A DNA stretch of 64,000 nt from Erythrobacter tepidarius (GCF_002155695.1 NZ_MUYJ01000003.1:186001-250000); one strand, 5' to 3'; positions 27,195 to 40,314 are shown, counted from the first letter of the stretch. Program-made: numbers and translations. Notes: a model not told the origin generated them from the letters alone.

Positions 27195-28174
27195 TACAGC
27201 CGCCCCCGTCGCATCCGCACCAGCAGCCAGCCGAAGAACGGCGCGCCGATCAGCGCGAGCGCGATGCCGAGGCGCAGTTCGGTCACCAGCGGCAGGATCC
27301 GCACGATGGTGTCCGCCGCCAGCACCAAACACGCCCCCGCCAGCGCCGATGGCAGGATCAGGTGCGAAGGCAGGCGGTCGGTCAGCGGGCGCACCAGATG
27401 CGGGACGACAAGACCGACGAAGCCGATGATCCCGGCCACCGCCACCCCAGCGCCCACCGTCAGCCCGATGCCGATGATCAGCAGCACCAGCAGCCGTGCC
27501 GGATCGACCCCGAGCGAGCGCGCCGCCGTCTCGCCCAGCGTCAGCGCATCGAGGCTGCGCGCCGCCACCGCCAGCACCGCGATGCCCGCCGCCACCAGCG
27601 GCGCGGCGATCGTCACCTCGCGCCACGATCGATCGGTCAGCGCGCCATTGAGCCACAGCACGATCTCGCTGAGCGCGAAGGGACTGGGCGCGAGCGTGAT
27701 CGCGAGCGCGGTGAGCGCGCCGGCAAGGCTCGCCAGCATCAGCCCGGCAAGAGTGAACAGGGCGATGCCCGCACCCGCACCGCCGCCCGCGTCGGATGAT
27801 GTGCGCCCCGCGATCAGCGCCAGAAAAGCCATGCCCAGCCCCGCCCCGGCGAGCGCGGCGAGGGGCAGCGCCCAGCGCGCGCCCAGCCAGAAGCTGGCGA
27901 CTGCGCCGAGGGCGGCCATCGGGGCGATGCCGAAGAGGCCGGGATCGGCCAGCGGATTGCGCAGATAGCCCTGCATCGCCGCGCCTGCCGCCCCCAGCCC
28001 CGCGCCGATCACCACCGCCAGCACCGCACGCGGAGCACGCAATTCGGCAAGGATCAGCGCGGCATTGGCCGGGCCATTGCTGGCAAAGGGATCGATCCAC
28101 ACTCGCCCGGCGAGCAGCGAGAGCGGGAACAGCACCACGAGCAAAGCGGCGAAGATCAGGCTGGCGCGGTTCAC
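27194..28174 (-). CDS. btuC: FecCD/BtuC-family ABC transporter permease
   Basis: Protein of 326 residues with about ten transmembrane helices. LRAPRAVLAVVIGAGLGAAGAAMQGYLRNPLADPGLFGI (residues about 46-84) is the hallmark of the FecCD family, and VGFVGLVVPHLVRPL with the LTDRLPSHLILPSALAGA coupling region follows near 240-275. It starts with GTG that overlaps the stop of the binding-protein gene, and its stop overlaps the start of the ATPase gene, giving a tightly coupled btuF-btuC-btuD order. Confidence 0.92.
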   Translation of the reverse strand: MNRASLIFAALLVVLFPLSLLAGRVWIDPFASNGPANAALILAELRAPRAVLAVVIGAGLGAAGAAMQGYLRNPLADPGLFGIAPMAALGAVASFWLGARWALPLAALAGAGLGMAFLALIAGRTSSDAGGGAGAGIALFTLAGLMLASLAGALTALAITLAPSPFALSEIVLWLNGALTDRSWREVTIAAPLVAAGIAVLAVAARSLDALTLGETAARSLGVDPARLLVLLIIGIGLTVGAGVAVAGIIGFVGLVVPHLVRPLTDRLPSHLILPSALAGACLVLAADTIVRILPLVTELRLGIALALIGAPFFGWLLVRMRRGRL

Positions 28175-28983
28175 CGCCGCAGCTCCGCCCGCAACTGGTC
28201 GAGCCGCTTGCCCAGCGCGATCACGGTCGGCCCGCCGCAGAACAGGTAATTGGGCGCCAGCGGCACCACCTGCGTGCGCGCGAGCTGATGCAGCACCGGG
28301 TGGCGCTGACCGGCGCTGTCGCCGGCCACCAGCAGCAAGGCGGGCGGGCGGGCAAGCACGGTTTCGAGCGCGACATGATCGCCCTGGCCGAAACCCATGG
28401 CCGCCGCATGGCTGACAAAGCCCTTGGCGCGCAGCAGTTCGGCCACCAGCGTCGCCTCGCCGGCGACGATCTCGCCCGGCTGCCAGAGCAGGGTATCGAC
28501 CGGATCGCCGGGCGCAACCGGCGCGGCGGCACGCGCCATCGCGGCCACCAGCGCCTCGCCCTCATCCACCGCACCCGCCAGCTGCGCCACCTCGCGCACC
28601 TGGGCGATGCTCTCGGCAAGGCTGGCAGGGCTGCCAAAGGCCTCAACCCTCAGTCCTGCGCGCTCGAGCGCGGTTCGGGTGGGCTGCGGCAGGAAGCTGG
28701 AGGCAAGGACAAGATCGGGCGCGAGGGCGATGATCTCCTCCGCTGTTCCCCCGGTAACGGGATAGCGCGCCGCGACAGCGGGTGGGATCGAACTGCTGCC
28801 CGGATCGCGGCTGTAATGCGACAGGGCAAGCACCTGATCGGGCGGTGTCACCGCGACGAGGATCGCATCGAGGCAAGGGTTGAGACTGACGATGCGCGGC
28901 CTGTGCGCCGCACCCTCCGATGCCACCGGAGCACAGCCGCCCGCAAGCAGGATGGCCGCCAGCAAGGCCAGCCCGCGACCCAT
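28171..28983 (-). CDS. btuF: BtuF-like periplasmic binding lipoprotein
   Basis: With the ATG at 28983 the protein has 270 residues and opens with a lipoprotein signal (MGRGLALLAAILLAGGC, lipidated Cys17). The mature part fits the class III binding proteins of B12 and siderophore importers: RIVSLNPCLDAILVAV, the strand-turn LAPDLVLASSF and a long linking helix (TRTALERAGLRVEAFGSPASLAES). Longer starts at 29013 and 29049 would put charged residues before the signal and are less likely. I see no cobalamin riboswitch in the 168 bp to the divergent hydrolase gene. Confidence 0.85.
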   Translation of the reverse strand: MGRGLALLAAILLAGGCAPVASEGAAHRPRIVSLNPCLDAILVAVTPPDQVLALSHYSRDPGSSSIPPAVAARYPVTGGTAEEIIALAPDLVLASSFLPQPTRTALERAGLRVEAFGSPASLAESIAQVREVAQLAGAVDEGEALVAAMARAAAPVAPGDPVDTLLWQPGEIVAGEATLVAELLRAKGFVSHAAAMGFGQGDHVALETVLARPPALLLVAGDSAGQRHPVLHQLARTQVVPLAPNYLFCGGPTVIALGKRLDQLRAELRR

Positions 28984-29151
28984 TGCCCCAAGCCTGTTCC
29001 GATCGCGCACCATGTCCAGCGCCCGCGATAGGGCCGGCTCTGCCCTCACGCAAGGCAGTCACGCCCGGACTGGTCTGTGTCCCCAATCGGGACGCACGGG
29101 CCGGGGGCGCTCGCCGCGGGCGTGCAGGCGCGCTAGGACAATTGCGAGCTC

Positions 29152-30255
29152 ATGTCGCCGTCCCGTCGCCCGCACGCGCTGATCGCCTCGTTCGCCGCCA
29201 TCTTGCCGGCCCGCTTGGGCTGGTGGCGGCCGCTCGCGGTGCTGGCTGGCGCGCTGGCCGTGCCCGCGCTGGCCGCGCCGGGCAACCTGCTGGCCCTGCC
29301 CGGCCCTGCTGCTGAAAGCACCGCCGCGCTCGCCACACGCAAGGCCGCCGAAGCCGCGCTGCCGTTCGAGCGGCCGGGGATGAGCTTTCCCGGTTCGGCC
29401 TATTTCTACATGGCAGACCCTGCCGGCACTGCGCTGGTTGCCCTGCCCGAGGCCGATCCGCTCAGCGTGAGCGCGGAGGACGGGCGCGAGCTTGGCGCGT
29501 TGATCGATGTCGGCGCACCGGCGCGGCCGTTCTTTTCCGCCAGGGTCGGCCTTGCCCACGCCCGCGCGGCGGAGTGCCTCGCACAGGCAATCTGGTATGA
29601 GGCCGCGAGCGAGAGCGAAGCCGGCCAACGCGCGGTGGCGCAGGTGGTGCTCAATCGTGTGACCCACCCCGCGTGGCCCAATTCCGTGTGCGGCGTGGTC
29701 TATCAGGGGTCCGAGCGGCGCACCGGCTGCCAGTTCACCTTCACCTGCGACGGCAGCCTTGCGCGGCGGCCAGGCGGCGCCAGCTGGGCGCGGGCGCAGC
29801 GGATCGCCAACGAGGCGCTGTCGGGGAGCGTCTATGCCCCCGTCGGCCATGCGACCCATTACCACGCGCTGTGGGTCAATCCCCCCTGGGCGGGCACGCT
29901 CGATCACATCGGCACGATCGGTGCGCACCGCTTCTACCGTCTGCGCGGCAGGGCGGGCGATAAGAGCGCCTTTGCCATGGCCTATGCCGGGCTGGAGAAG
30001 GGCCCTGCGCTCCCGGTGGTGGCGGCGCCTGCGCTACCGCGCGCCGATGCCGCGGCCCCGCGCCCGCTGATTGCCCATGATCTCGATCCGGCTCCGGCCC
30101 TTCCCCGCAACGAGGCCAAGCCCGCTGCGGCCCCGGCTCTACCGGCCGTCCTTGCCAACGAGGCCTATGGCGGCGCAGGCAGGGTAAGGGCCGAATATGC
30201 CCGCGCCGGGCAATGGAAGGTCCGCCCCGACACGGCTGCGGCTCCGGGTGAATAG
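29152..30255 (+). CDS. Cell wall hydrolase, SleB (PF07486) family
   Basis: Protein of 367 residues. A hydrophobic segment at about 27-42 is a signal or anchor. The SleB-type catalytic domain lies near 140-265: CLAQAIWYEAASESEAGQRAV with the likely catalytic Glu150, then VVLNRVTHPAWPNSVCGVVYQG, CQFTFTCDG, and GHATHYHALWVNPPW. The enzyme is expected to cleave glycan strands in the periplasm. The C-terminal 100 residues are Ala/Pro-rich, low complexity. It is divergent from btuF. Confidence 0.9.
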   Translation: MSPSRRPHALIASFAAILPARLGWWRPLAVLAGALAVPALAAPGNLLALPGPAAESTAALATRKAAEAALPFERPGMSFPGSAYFYMADPAGTALVALPEADPLSVSAEDGRELGALIDVGAPARPFFSARVGLAHARAAECLAQAIWYEAASESEAGQRAVAQVVLNRVTHPAWPNSVCGVVYQGSERRTGCQFTFTCDGSLARRPGGASWARAQRIANEALSGSVYAPVGHATHYHALWVNPPWAGTLDHIGTIGAHRFYRLRGRAGDKSAFAMAYAGLEKGPALPVVAAPALPRADAAAPRPLIAHDLDPAPALPRNEAKPAAAPALPAVLANEAYGGAGRVRAEYARAGQWKVRPDTAAAPGE

Positions 30256-30406
30256 GCCGCTGCGCAACCACCCGAAATCACGGTTAAGCGGCCCGAAACC
30301 TTGTTTCGGCACCAAGAGTTCAGGCGCATTCGGCTAACTGGCTGCATCAGCCATAAGCATGCGCCGCCCATTGGCGGACAGCCCGTACCAGCAGGAATGC
30401 ACCTTC

Positions 30407-30742
30407 ATGTCGATCCGTCTCGCCCCTGCCCATGACCCTGCCCGCATTGCCGGACGGCACGCAGGCGGACGGGGGCTGATGACGCGGGTCAAGGTGATGG
30501 CGGCCAACGACAATGCTGGGGCCGGGACTGCCGAGCCAGCAGGTGTCTTCGATCCGGTGCTGATCGCGGCTCTGCAGCACTTCGCGCGCCACGGACTCGA
30601 TTCGGCACGGATCGCCCATGCCGAAGCGGCGCGCGCAGGGCGCGAGGGCAATGCGCCGCGCGCCGCCGAGTGGATTGCGATCACCGCGATGTTCGACCGC
30701 CGCCTTGCCGCTACGGCACGCCGCGAACTGAGCCCGGCCTGA
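30407..30742 (+). CDS. Small protein of unknown function
   Basis: Frame of 111 residues from the ATG at 30407, which has CAGGA at 30392-30396. An earlier in-frame ATG at 30359 lacks such a site. The sequence has a flexible N-terminus (RVKVMAANDNAG) and a helical C-terminal half (PVLIAALQHFARHGLDSARIAHAEAARAG, AEWIAITAMFDRRLAATARREL). It looks like a soluble helical protein; I recognise no family. It stands alone between the hydrolase and mdh. Confidence 0.65.
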   Translation: MSIRLAPAHDPARIAGRHAGGRGLMTRVKVMAANDNAGAGTAEPAGVFDPVLIAALQHFARHGLDSARIAHAEAARAGREGNAPRAAEWIAITAMFDRRLAATARRELSPA

Positions 30743-30796
30743 TCGCCCGCGCTTGCGCCGGGGCGTGGCCCTGATGCGTTGGCCTGCACGGCTTAA

Positions 30797-31956
<1,160 letters not shown>

Positions 31957-31957
<1 letters not shown>

Positions 31958-32235
31958 TGCAAGTTCTGGCCTTCGGGCTGCTTGGAGCCTTCTGCCTCTG
32001 CCAGATTTTGCCTCTGGTTTTGGCGTTCAAAGGCCATGCAGCCTGGTGGCTTGTCGGGCAGGTCGGGTTCGGCCTGTCGAAGCTGGCGCTGGCGTCGATC
32101 GCGTATGACGGACGCGGCAGCTGGGTTTTGTTGGTCGCAACCGGCTTCTCGCTTATGGCGGCCACGGCTTTATCGGTGTTGCTGGCCTTGGCTGGCTTTC
32201 ATCTTCCTCTGCGCAAGGCGCGTCAGGTTCAATAA
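31957..32235 (+). CDS. Small membrane protein between mdh and sucD
   Basis: Protein of 92 residues whose ATG overlaps the mdh stop (TGATG), so its translation is coupled to mdh. Three hydrophobic stretches are visible: VLAFGLLGAFCLCQILPLVLAF, WWLVGQVGFGLSKLALASIAY and WVLLVATGFSLMAATALSVLLALAG, with a basic C-terminus (LRKARQVQ). No family is recognised. It sits in the place where sucC would be found in many alphaproteobacteria. Its codon use is like that of neighbours, apart from somewhat more TTG/TTT. Confidence 0.8.
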
Positions 32236-32247
32236 AGGGAAAGCTGA

Positions 32248-33138
32248 ATGAGCATCCTCGTAAACAAAGACACCAAGGTCATCACCCAAGGCATGACCGG
32301 CAACACCGGCACCTTCCACACCCAGGCCGCGCTCGATTACGGGACGCAGATGGTCGCGGGCGTGACGCCGGGCAAGGGCGGCACCACCCATATCGGCGTC
32401 CCCCAGTTCGACACCGTGCGCGAGGCCAAGGCCGCGACCGGCGCGACCGCCTCGTGCATCTACGTTCCCCCGCCCTTCGCTGCCGATGCGATCTGCGAGG
32501 CGATCGATGCCGAGATCGAGCTGATCATCTGCATCACCGAGGGCATCCCGGTGCTCGACATGGTCCGCGTCAAGCGTGCGCTTTCGGGTTCCAAGTCGCG
32601 CCTCATTGGCCCCAACTGCCCCGGCGTGCTGACACCCAATGAATGCAAGATCGGCATCATGCCGGCCAACATCTTCAAGAAGGGCAGCGTCGGTATCGTC
32701 AGCCGCTCGGGCACGCTCACCTATGAAGCCGTGCACCAGACCACCATGGCGGGCCTCGGCCAGTCGACCGCGGTCGGCATCGGCGGCGATCCGGTCAACG
32801 GCACCAACTTCATCGACGTGCTCGACCTGTTCCTCGACGATCCGGAAACCGAGTCCATCATCATGATCGGCGAAATCGGGGGCAGTGCGGAAGAAGAAGC
32901 CGCCGCCTTCATCAAGGCCGAACGCGCCAAGGGCCGCAGCAAGCCGATGGTCGGCTTCATCGCCGGACGCACCGCCCCTCCGGGCCGCCGCATGGGCCAC
33001 GCCGGCGCGATCGTCTCGGGCGGTCAGGGCGGCGCGGAAGACAAGATCGCGGCGATGGAAGATGCGGGCATCCGCGTCAGCCCCTCGCCTTCGCTGCTCG
33101 GCGAGACGCTGGCCGCGATGCTGAAAGAAGACGCCTGA
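32248..33138 (+). CDS. sucD: Succinate-CoA ligase, alpha subunit
   Basis: Alpha subunit of the succinyl-CoA synthetase, which makes ATP or GTP from succinyl-CoA. The 296-residue protein has the CoA-binding start ([21 protein letters not shown]), [27 protein letters not shown], and the phosphohistidine His251 in [11 protein letters not shown]. The GGDPVNGT segment is also typical. No gene for the beta subunit SucC lies next to it; it must be elsewhere in the genome. Confidence 0.97.
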   Translation: MSILVNKDTKVITQGMTGNTGTFHTQAALDYGTQMVAGVTPGKGGTTHIGVPQFDTVREAKAATGATASCIYVPPPFAADAICEAIDAEIELIICITEGIPVLDMVRVKRALSGSKSRLIGPNCPGVLTPNECKIGIMPANIFKKGSVGIVSRSGTLTYEAVHQTTMAGLGQSTAVGIGGDPVNGTNFIDVLDLFLDDPETESIIMIGEIGGSAEEEAAAFIKAERAKGRSKPMVGFIAGRTAPPGRRMGHAGAIVSGGQGGAEDKIAAMEDAGIRVSPSPSLLGETLAAMLKEDA

Positions 33139-33221
33139 GTTGACCACGAGCGCCCCGGCGTTCCGAGCGCCGGGGGGTTCATCCTTCCCCCAATTGCTTC
33201 CTCCTCCCCAGGAGTTCCCCG

Positions 33222-36017
33222 ATGGGCAACGAACCGACCAACTTCCTCCCCGCCTTCACCGATCAGGAAGGTCCGCAGCCCGGCCCCTCATGGGCCAGGC
33301 GCGGCTGGCTCGACACGCTGGCAGACAGCGCCTCCGATCTCGTCGCGGCGATGGATCCCACCGAGATGAAGCTGGCGGTGACCAAGGCGGCCAAGGATGC
33401 CGGCAAGGCGGCCGATCCCCAGACGATTGAACGGGCCGCCAGGCTCTCGATCGCGGCGATGACGCTGGTGCGCCTCTACCGCGTCCGCGGACACATGGCG
33501 GCCGATCTCGATCCGCTCGGCCTGTCCAACCGCGAAGGCCCGGCAGACCTGACGCTTGAATGGCACGGTCTTGCGGGCAAGGAGAACGAGGAGGTCTATG
33601 TCGGCGGCGTGCTCGGCATGGAGTGGACCACGGTGGGCAAGCTCCACCAGCGCCTGCGCGAAGTTTACTGCGGCAAGGTCGGCCTCGAATACATGCACAT
33701 CGCCGACACGGAGGAACGCCGCTTCCTCCAGGACAAGTTCGAAAAGCCCGGCGAAACGATCCAGTTCACCCCGGAAGGCAAGAAGGCGATCCTCGCCGCA
33801 GTGCTGCGCGGCGAGCAATACGAGGAATTTCTCGCCAAGAAATATGTCGGCACCAAGCGTTTCGGCCTGGATGGCGGGGAATCGATGATCCCCGCGCTCG
33901 AAGCCGTGATCAAGCACGGCGGCAGCGCGGGTGTGCGTGAAATCATCTACGGCATGGCCCATCGCGGGCGCCTTAATGTGCTCGCCAACGTGATGGGCAA
34001 GCCCTACCGCGTGATCTTCCACGAATTCTCTGGCGGCTCGGCCAACCCCGATGATGTCGGCGGATCGGGCGACGTGAAGTATCACCTCGGCACCTCCACC
34101 GACCGCGAATTCGACGGCATCTCGGTCCACATGAGCCTCGTGCCCAATCCCTCGCATCTGGAGGCGGTCAACCCCGTGGTGCTCGGCAAGACCCGCGCGC
34201 AGCAGGCGATCCGCGACGATCTGAAGACCAAGACGCAGGTGCTTCCCGTGCTGATCCACGGCGACGCCGCCTTCGCCGGCCAAGGCGTGGTGTGGGAAAG
34301 CCTCTCGCTTTCGGGCGTGCCGGGCTACGATACCGGCGGCTGCGTCCATTTCATCATCAACAACCAGATCGGCTTTACCACCTCGCCCAAGTTCGCCCGC
34401 TCCTCGCCCTATCCATCGGATGTGGCCAAGGGCGTGATGGCCCCGATCCTCCACGTCAACGGGGACGATCCCGAAGCGGTGACCTTCGCCTGCAAGCTCG
34501 CGGTCGAATATCGCCAGACCTTCCACCGCGATGTCGTGATCGACATGTGGTGCTACCGCCGCTTCGGCCACAACGAGGGTGACGAGCCGAAGTTCACCCA
34601 GCCGCTGATGTATGACAAGATCCGCGAGCACCCCAAGGTCAGCGTCTCTTACGAAGCGCGGCTGGTGCGTGAAGGCGTGGTCGAACCCGGCACCCGCGAG
34701 AAGATCGCCGCCGAATTCACCGCCCTGCTCGAAGAGGAATTCGAGGCGGGCAAGAGCTACAAGCCCAACGAGGCCGACTGGTTCGGCGGACGCTGGGCCG
34801 GGCTCAACAAGCCCGCCGATCCGGAGACCGCGCGCCGCTCGGTCGAGACAGAGATCGAGCCGAAGATGTTCGACTCGCTGGGTCGGGTGTTGACCGAAGT
34901 CCCCGCCGATCTCGAGATCCACAAGACGCTCGAGCGCGTGCTCGCGGCCAAGCGCGAAATGTTCGCCACCGGCGAAGGCTTCGACTGGGCGACCGCCGAG
35001 GCGCTCGCTTTCGGCAGCCTGGTGATGCAAGGCTATGGGGTGCGTCTCTCAGGGCAGGACTCCGGACGCGGCACCTTCAGCCAGCGCCATGCGGTGTGGG
35101 TCGACCAGAAGACGGAACGCAAATACGTGCCGCTCTCCACCCTGCCCCACGGCAAGTTCGAGGTCCACGATTCCACCCTGTCCGAATATGGCGTGCTCGG
35201 CTTCGAATATGGTTTTGCCATGGCCGATCCCAAATGCCTGGTGCTGTGGGAAGGCCAGTTCGGCGACTTCGCCAACGGCGCACAGATCATGATCGACCAG
35301 TTCGTCGCCTCGGGCGAGAGCAAGTGGCTGCGCGCCAACGGCCTCGTGATGCTGCTGCCGCACGGCTACGAGGGCCAGGGGCCGGAGCATTCCTCAGCGC
35401 GTCTGGAGCGGTTCCTGCAACTGTGCGCCGACGACAACATGTGCGTTTGCAACGTCACCGTGCCGGCCAACTATTTCCACCTGCTGCGCCGCCAGATGCT
35501 TCGCAGCTTCCGCAAGCCGCTCATCATCATGAGCCCCAAGTCGCTGCTGCGCCACCCGCTCGCCAAAAGCAGCAAGGCCGATTTCCTCGGTGACCGGCAG
35601 TTCCGCCGCATCATGTCCGACACCAAGGACATAGCCGACGAGAAGATCCGCAGTCTCGTGCTGTGCTCGGGCAAGGTTGCTTATGATCTGATCGAGGCGC
35701 GCGATGCGGCGGGCATCGAGGACGTATCGATCGTGCGGATCGAGCAGCTCTTCCCCTTTCCCGGCGATCCGCTGACGGTGCGGCTCAAGCGCATGACCGG
35801 TCTCAAGGAAGTGGTGTGGTGCCAGGAAGAGCCGCGCAACAATGGTGCATGGTTCTTCGTCAACGAGCGGATCGAGCAGGCGCTTGCTGCCGCCGGACAT
35901 GCGGGGATGCGTCCGCGCTATGCCGGTCGCGATGCGGCCGCCTCGCCGGCGACCGGTCTGGTCAGCCGCCACAAGGCCCAGCAGGAAGCGCTCATCGCCG
36001 AGGCGCTGGGGCTGTAA
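33222..36017 (+). CDS. odhA: 2-oxoglutarate dehydrogenase E1 component
   Basis: Thiamine-diphosphate dependent decarboxylase of the 2-oxoglutarate dehydrogenase complex. The 931-residue length is normal. Visible blocks are [64 protein letters not shown] (ThDP/Mg binding, GDA), INNQIGFTT, and [19 protein letters not shown]. The C-terminal transketolase-type half has [17 protein letters not shown] and [14 protein letters not shown]. It lies upstream of odhB by 52 bp, in the same operon. Confidence 0.97.
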   Translation: MGNEPTNFLPAFTDQEGPQPGPSWARRGWLDTLADSASDLVAAMDPTEMKLAVTKAAKDAGKAADPQTIERAARLSIAAMTLVRLYRVRGHMAADLDPLGLSNREGPADLTLEWHGLAGKENEEVYVGGVLGMEWTTVGKLHQRLREVYCGKVGLEYMHIADTEERRFLQDKFEKPGETIQFTPEGKKAILAAVLRGEQYEEFLAKKYVGTKRFGLDGGESMIPALEAVIKHGGSAGVREIIYGMAHRGRLNVLANVMGKPYRVIFHEFSGGSANPDDVGGSGDVKYHLGTSTDREFDGISVHMSLVPNPSHLEAVNPVVLGKTRAQQAIRDDLKTKTQVLPVLIHGDAAFAGQGVVWESLSLSGVPGYDTGGCVHFIINNQIGFTTSPKFARSSPYPSDVAKGVMAPILHVNGDDPEAVTFACKLAVEYRQTFHRDVVIDMWCYRRFGHNEGDEPKFTQPLMYDKIREHPKVSVSYEARLVREGVVEPGTREKIAAEFTALLEEEFEAGKSYKPNEADWFGGRWAGLNKPADPETARRSVETEIEPKMFDSLGRVLTEVPADLEIHKTLERVLAAKREMFATGEGFDWATAEALAFGSLVMQGYGVRLSGQDSGRGTFSQRHAVWVDQKTERKYVPLSTLPHGKFEVHDSTLSEYGVLGFEYGFAMADPKCLVLWEGQFGDFANGAQIMIDQFVASGESKWLRANGLVMLLPHGYEGQGPEHSSARLERFLQLCADDNMCVCNVTVPANYFHLLRRQMLRSFRKPLIIMSPKSLLRHPLAKSSKADFLGDRQFRRIMSDTKDIADEKIRSLVLCSGKVAYDLIEARDAAGIEDVSIVRIEQLFPFPGDPLTVRLKRMTGLKEVVWCQEEPRNNGAWFFVNERIEQALAAAGHAGMRPRYAGRDAAASPATGLVSRHKAQQEALIAEALGL

Positions 36018-36069
36018 CCTCGCGCCATCCATCACACAGATCCACAGAATTACGCAGGAACCCATTCCC

Positions 36070-37317
<1,248 letters not shown>

Positions 37318-37455
37318 TCGTTTTTCCGTTCGGGCTTGGCGTGTCACAGCCCTGCCCTTTCTTTTGAGGCAACGGACCCCCGGTTGAGTGCAATCCCCAA
37401 GCAAGCCAAGCTGTTGCACGGCAACACGAATGCAGGCTGAACGGAGTTTTTGGAA

Positions 37456-38877
37456 ATGGCTGACCATTCCTACGATTACGACGTTATCTTCATCGGTGCC
37501 GGCCCCGGCGGCTATGTCGGCGCAATCCGCGCGGCGCAGCTGGGGCTGAAGACCGCCTGCGTCGAAAGCCGCGAAACGCTTGGCGGCACCTGCCTCAACG
37601 TTGGCTGCATCCCTTCCAAGGCGCTGCTGCACGGGTCGGAAAAGTTTGCCGAGGCCGTCAACGGCACGCTCGCGCGCTACGGCGTGAAGCTTGGCAAGGT
37701 CGAACTCGATCTCGCCGCACTGCAGGCCGACAAGGCCGATGCGGTCAAGGGTCTGACCGGCGGTATCGAATTCCTGTTCAAGAAAAACAAGGTCACCTGG
37801 CTCAAGGGCCATGGCAGCTTCAAGGACGCGCACACCGTCACCGTTGGCGGCCAGGACTACACCGCGAAGGAAGTGGTGATCGCCACGGGATCGCGCGTCA
37901 CCCCCCTGCCCGGTGTCGAGATCGACAACGACAAGGGCATCATCGTCGACAGCACCGGCGCGCTGGCGCTTGACCGGGTGCCGAAGCATCTCGTGGTGAT
38001 CGGCGGCGGGGTGATCGGCCTTGAAATGGGCTCGGTCTGGCGGCGCCTGGGGGCCAAGGTCACCGTGGTCGAATTCCTTGACCAGCTGCTACCCGGCATG
38101 GACGGCGATGTGCGCAAGGAAGCCGGCCGGATCTTCAAGAAGCAGGGCCTGGAAATCAGGCTCTCCACCAAGGTCACCGGTGCGGTGGTCAAGGGCAAGA
38201 CGGCCACCCTCACCATCGAACCCGCCCAGGGCGGCGATCCGGAAACGATCGAGGCCGATTGTGTCCTGGTTGCCATTGGTCGTCGGCCCAACACCGAGGG
38301 TCTGGGCCTTGAAAATATCGGGCTTGAACTCAACGCGCGCGGGCAGATCGAGACCGGGCCCGACTTTCGCACCAGCGTCGATGGCGTCCGCGCGATCGGT
38401 GACGTGATCCCCGGCCCCATGCTCGCCCACAAGGCCGAGGACGAAGGCATCGCCGTGGCGGAATACATTGCCACCGGCACCGGCATTGTGAACCACGAGG
38501 TGATCCCCAGCGTGGTCTACACCATGCCCGAATTCGCCGGCGTCGGCCTGACGGAAGAGCAGGCACGCGAACGGGCAGCGGCTTCGGGCAGCGAGATCAA
38601 GGTCGGCAAGTTCGCGATGCTGGCCAACAGCCGGGCCAAAACCAATCACGAGCCCGAAGGCTTCGTCAAGGTGATCGCTGACGCCGAAACCGACAGGGTG
38701 CTGGGGGTCTGGGCGATTGCCTCGGTGGCCGGCACGATGATTGCCGAGGCCGCGCTGGCGATGGAATTCGGCGCGACCAGCGAAGATATCGCCTATACCT
38801 GCCATGCTCACCCGACCCACGCCGAAGCCATGAAGGAAGCGGCGATGGCGGTGCAGGGCAAGCCGATCCATATGTGA
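37456..38877 (+). CDS. lpd: Dihydrolipoyl dehydrogenase
   Basis: FAD flavoenzyme E3 that reoxidises dihydrolipoyl groups with NAD. The 473-residue protein has FAD motif GAGPGGY (14-20), the redox pair Cys46 and Cys51 in GGTCLNVGCIPSK, NAD motif VIGGGVIGLEMGSVW, the DVIPGPMLAHKAEDEG block and a C-terminal HAHPTHAE active-site His. ACGGAG at 37441-37446 favours the ATG at 37456 over a TTG at 37450. It lies 138 bp after odhB and ends the TCA block, serving odhAB and probably other complexes. Confidence 0.97.
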   Translation: MADHSYDYDVIFIGAGPGGYVGAIRAAQLGLKTACVESRETLGGTCLNVGCIPSKALLHGSEKFAEAVNGTLARYGVKLGKVELDLAALQADKADAVKGLTGGIEFLFKKNKVTWLKGHGSFKDAHTVTVGGQDYTAKEVVIATGSRVTPLPGVEIDNDKGIIVDSTGALALDRVPKHLVVIGGGVIGLEMGSVWRRLGAKVTVVEFLDQLLPGMDGDVRKEAGRIFKKQGLEIRLSTKVTGAVVKGKTATLTIEPAQGGDPETIEADCVLVAIGRRPNTEGLGLENIGLELNARGQIETGPDFRTSVDGVRAIGDVIPGPMLAHKAEDEGIAVAEYIATGTGIVNHEVIPSVVYTMPEFAGVGLTEEQARERAAASGSEIKVGKFAMLANSRAKTNHEPEGFVKVIADAETDRVLGVWAIASVAGTMIAEAALAMEFGATSEDIAYTCHAHPTHAEAMKEAAMAVQGKPIHM

Positions 38878-38932
38878 ATTGCCCCTCGCTTTCGCTTTGC
38901 CTAGACCGCAAGGCCGAGGGGAGAATTCACGC

Positions 38933-40291
38933 ATGGCCTATCCGCAACTGACCCGGCAGCCCGGCGCACTCGCCACCAGCACTGCCATCCGCGCCGGCAA
39001 GATGAGCGTCGCCGAGGCGGTCGATGCCGCTATCGTGCGGATCGAGCAGCTCGACAGCAGCATCGACGCGCTCGCGGTGCCCAATTTCGAGGCCGCCTAT
39101 GCCGAGGCCCGCGCGCTCGATGCCGCTGGCCCGCGCCCCGATCAGCCGCTTTTCGGGGTGCCGATGACGATCAAGGAGAGCTTCGATGTTGCCGGGCTGC
39201 CCACCACCTGGGGCCACCCGCAATACAAGGACAAGCCCGCCCCAAAGGACGCGCTTTTGGTGCAGCGGCTGAAGGCGGCGGGCGCGGTGATCATCGGCAA
39301 AACCAACGTGCCGGTAGACCTCACCGATTGGCAGAGCTTCAACCCGGTCTACGGCCGCACCAACAATCCGCACAACCTCGAACGCTCGCCGGGCGGATCG
39401 TCGGGCGGGAGCGCGGCTGGGGTCGCCAGCGGCATGGTGCCCTGCGACTTCGGCACCGACATCGGCGGGTCGGTCCGGGTGCCGGCACATTTCTGCGGTG
39501 TGTGGGGGCACAAGACCACCTGGGGCCTGATTCCCAAGCATGGCCATGATTACCCCGCCATGAGCCGCCGCGAGGGCTTTGTCGCGGCCGCCGATGGCCC
39601 ACTCTCGATCGCCGGGCCGCTCGCGCGCAACGCCGCTGACCTTGCCGCACTGGTCGAAGTGGGCGCGGAATTCCCGCTGCGCCGCCGCGCGAAACCGCTC
39701 AAGGACTGCCGCGTGCTGGCGATCACCGAACTGCCCGGCGTATCGCTCGATGCATCGGTGCTGGCGCCGACCGAGGCCGCACTCGAAGCCATCGCCCGCG
39801 CCGGCGTCAGGATCGACCGGGCGAGCGAGCTGCTGCCCGACCAGACGCTGCATTACCGCAGCTACCTGAAGATGATGAACATCACCATGTCGGGCGGCGC
39901 GCCTGCCCCCGACGGCACCCGCGCGACCGCGTCCGACTGGTTCGCGCTGATGAACGCGCAGGCCACCTGCATCGCGCAATGGGAAGCGTTTTTTGCCGAA
40001 TACGACTTTGTGCTTGCCCCGCCCGCCCCGGTATTGGCCGTGCCGCACAGCGACAAGGCGGTGTTTCGCGGGACGATCACGATTGACGGCAATGACGAAC
40101 CGGGCAGCAGCGGGCTGATCTGGTCGGGCATGGCGACCTTCCCCGGCCTGCCCTCCACCATCGTGCCGATCGGCAGCGGCATCTATCTCGGGGCCGAACT
40201 GCCCTGCGGAATGCAGGTAATCGGCCCGCGCTGGAGCGATCTCGACTGCATCGCCGCCGCCGAGGCGATCGGACAGGTGTTGCACTCCTAG
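38933..40291 (+). CDS. Amidase signature family enzyme
   Basis: Protein of 452 residues with the Ser-cisSer-Lys triad of the amidase signature family: Lys81 in MTIKESFD, Ser156 in RSPGGSSGGSAAG, and nucleophile Ser180 in TDIGGSVRVP. PLFGVPMTIKES and GPLARNAADLAALVE also fit. It is not clearly GatA: it lacks the typical partner genes nearby, and length and sequence suit a stand-alone amidase of unknown substrate. It lies 55 bp after lpd and may be read from the same transcript. Confidence 0.9.
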   Translation: MAYPQLTRQPGALATSTAIRAGKMSVAEAVDAAIVRIEQLDSSIDALAVPNFEAAYAEARALDAAGPRPDQPLFGVPMTIKESFDVAGLPTTWGHPQYKDKPAPKDALLVQRLKAAGAVIIGKTNVPVDLTDWQSFNPVYGRTNNPHNLERSPGGSSGGSAAGVASGMVPCDFGTDIGGSVRVPAHFCGVWGHKTTWGLIPKHGHDYPAMSRREGFVAAADGPLSIAGPLARNAADLAALVEVGAEFPLRRRAKPLKDCRVLAITELPGVSLDASVLAPTEAALEAIARAGVRIDRASELLPDQTLHYRSYLKMMNITMSGGAPAPDGTRATASDWFALMNAQATCIAQWEAFFAEYDFVLAPPAPVLAVPHSDKAVFRGTITIDGNDEPGSSGLIWSGMATFPGLPSTIVPIGSGIYLGAELPCGMQVIGPRWSDLDCIAAAEAIGQVLHS

Positions 40292-40314
40292 GCCTTCCTC
40301 GCCATGGCCAAGGC

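Noticed and set aside
28984..29151. Cobalamin riboswitch upstream of btuF
   Set aside because: Only 168 bp, shared with a divergent gene, and no B12-box-like conserved sequence was seen.
30501..30520. AANDN-coding stretch that recalls an alphaproteobacterial tmRNA tag
   Set aside because: It lies inside the small protein gene at 30407-30742, is not followed by a stop after LAA-type residues, and no tRNA-like ends are present.
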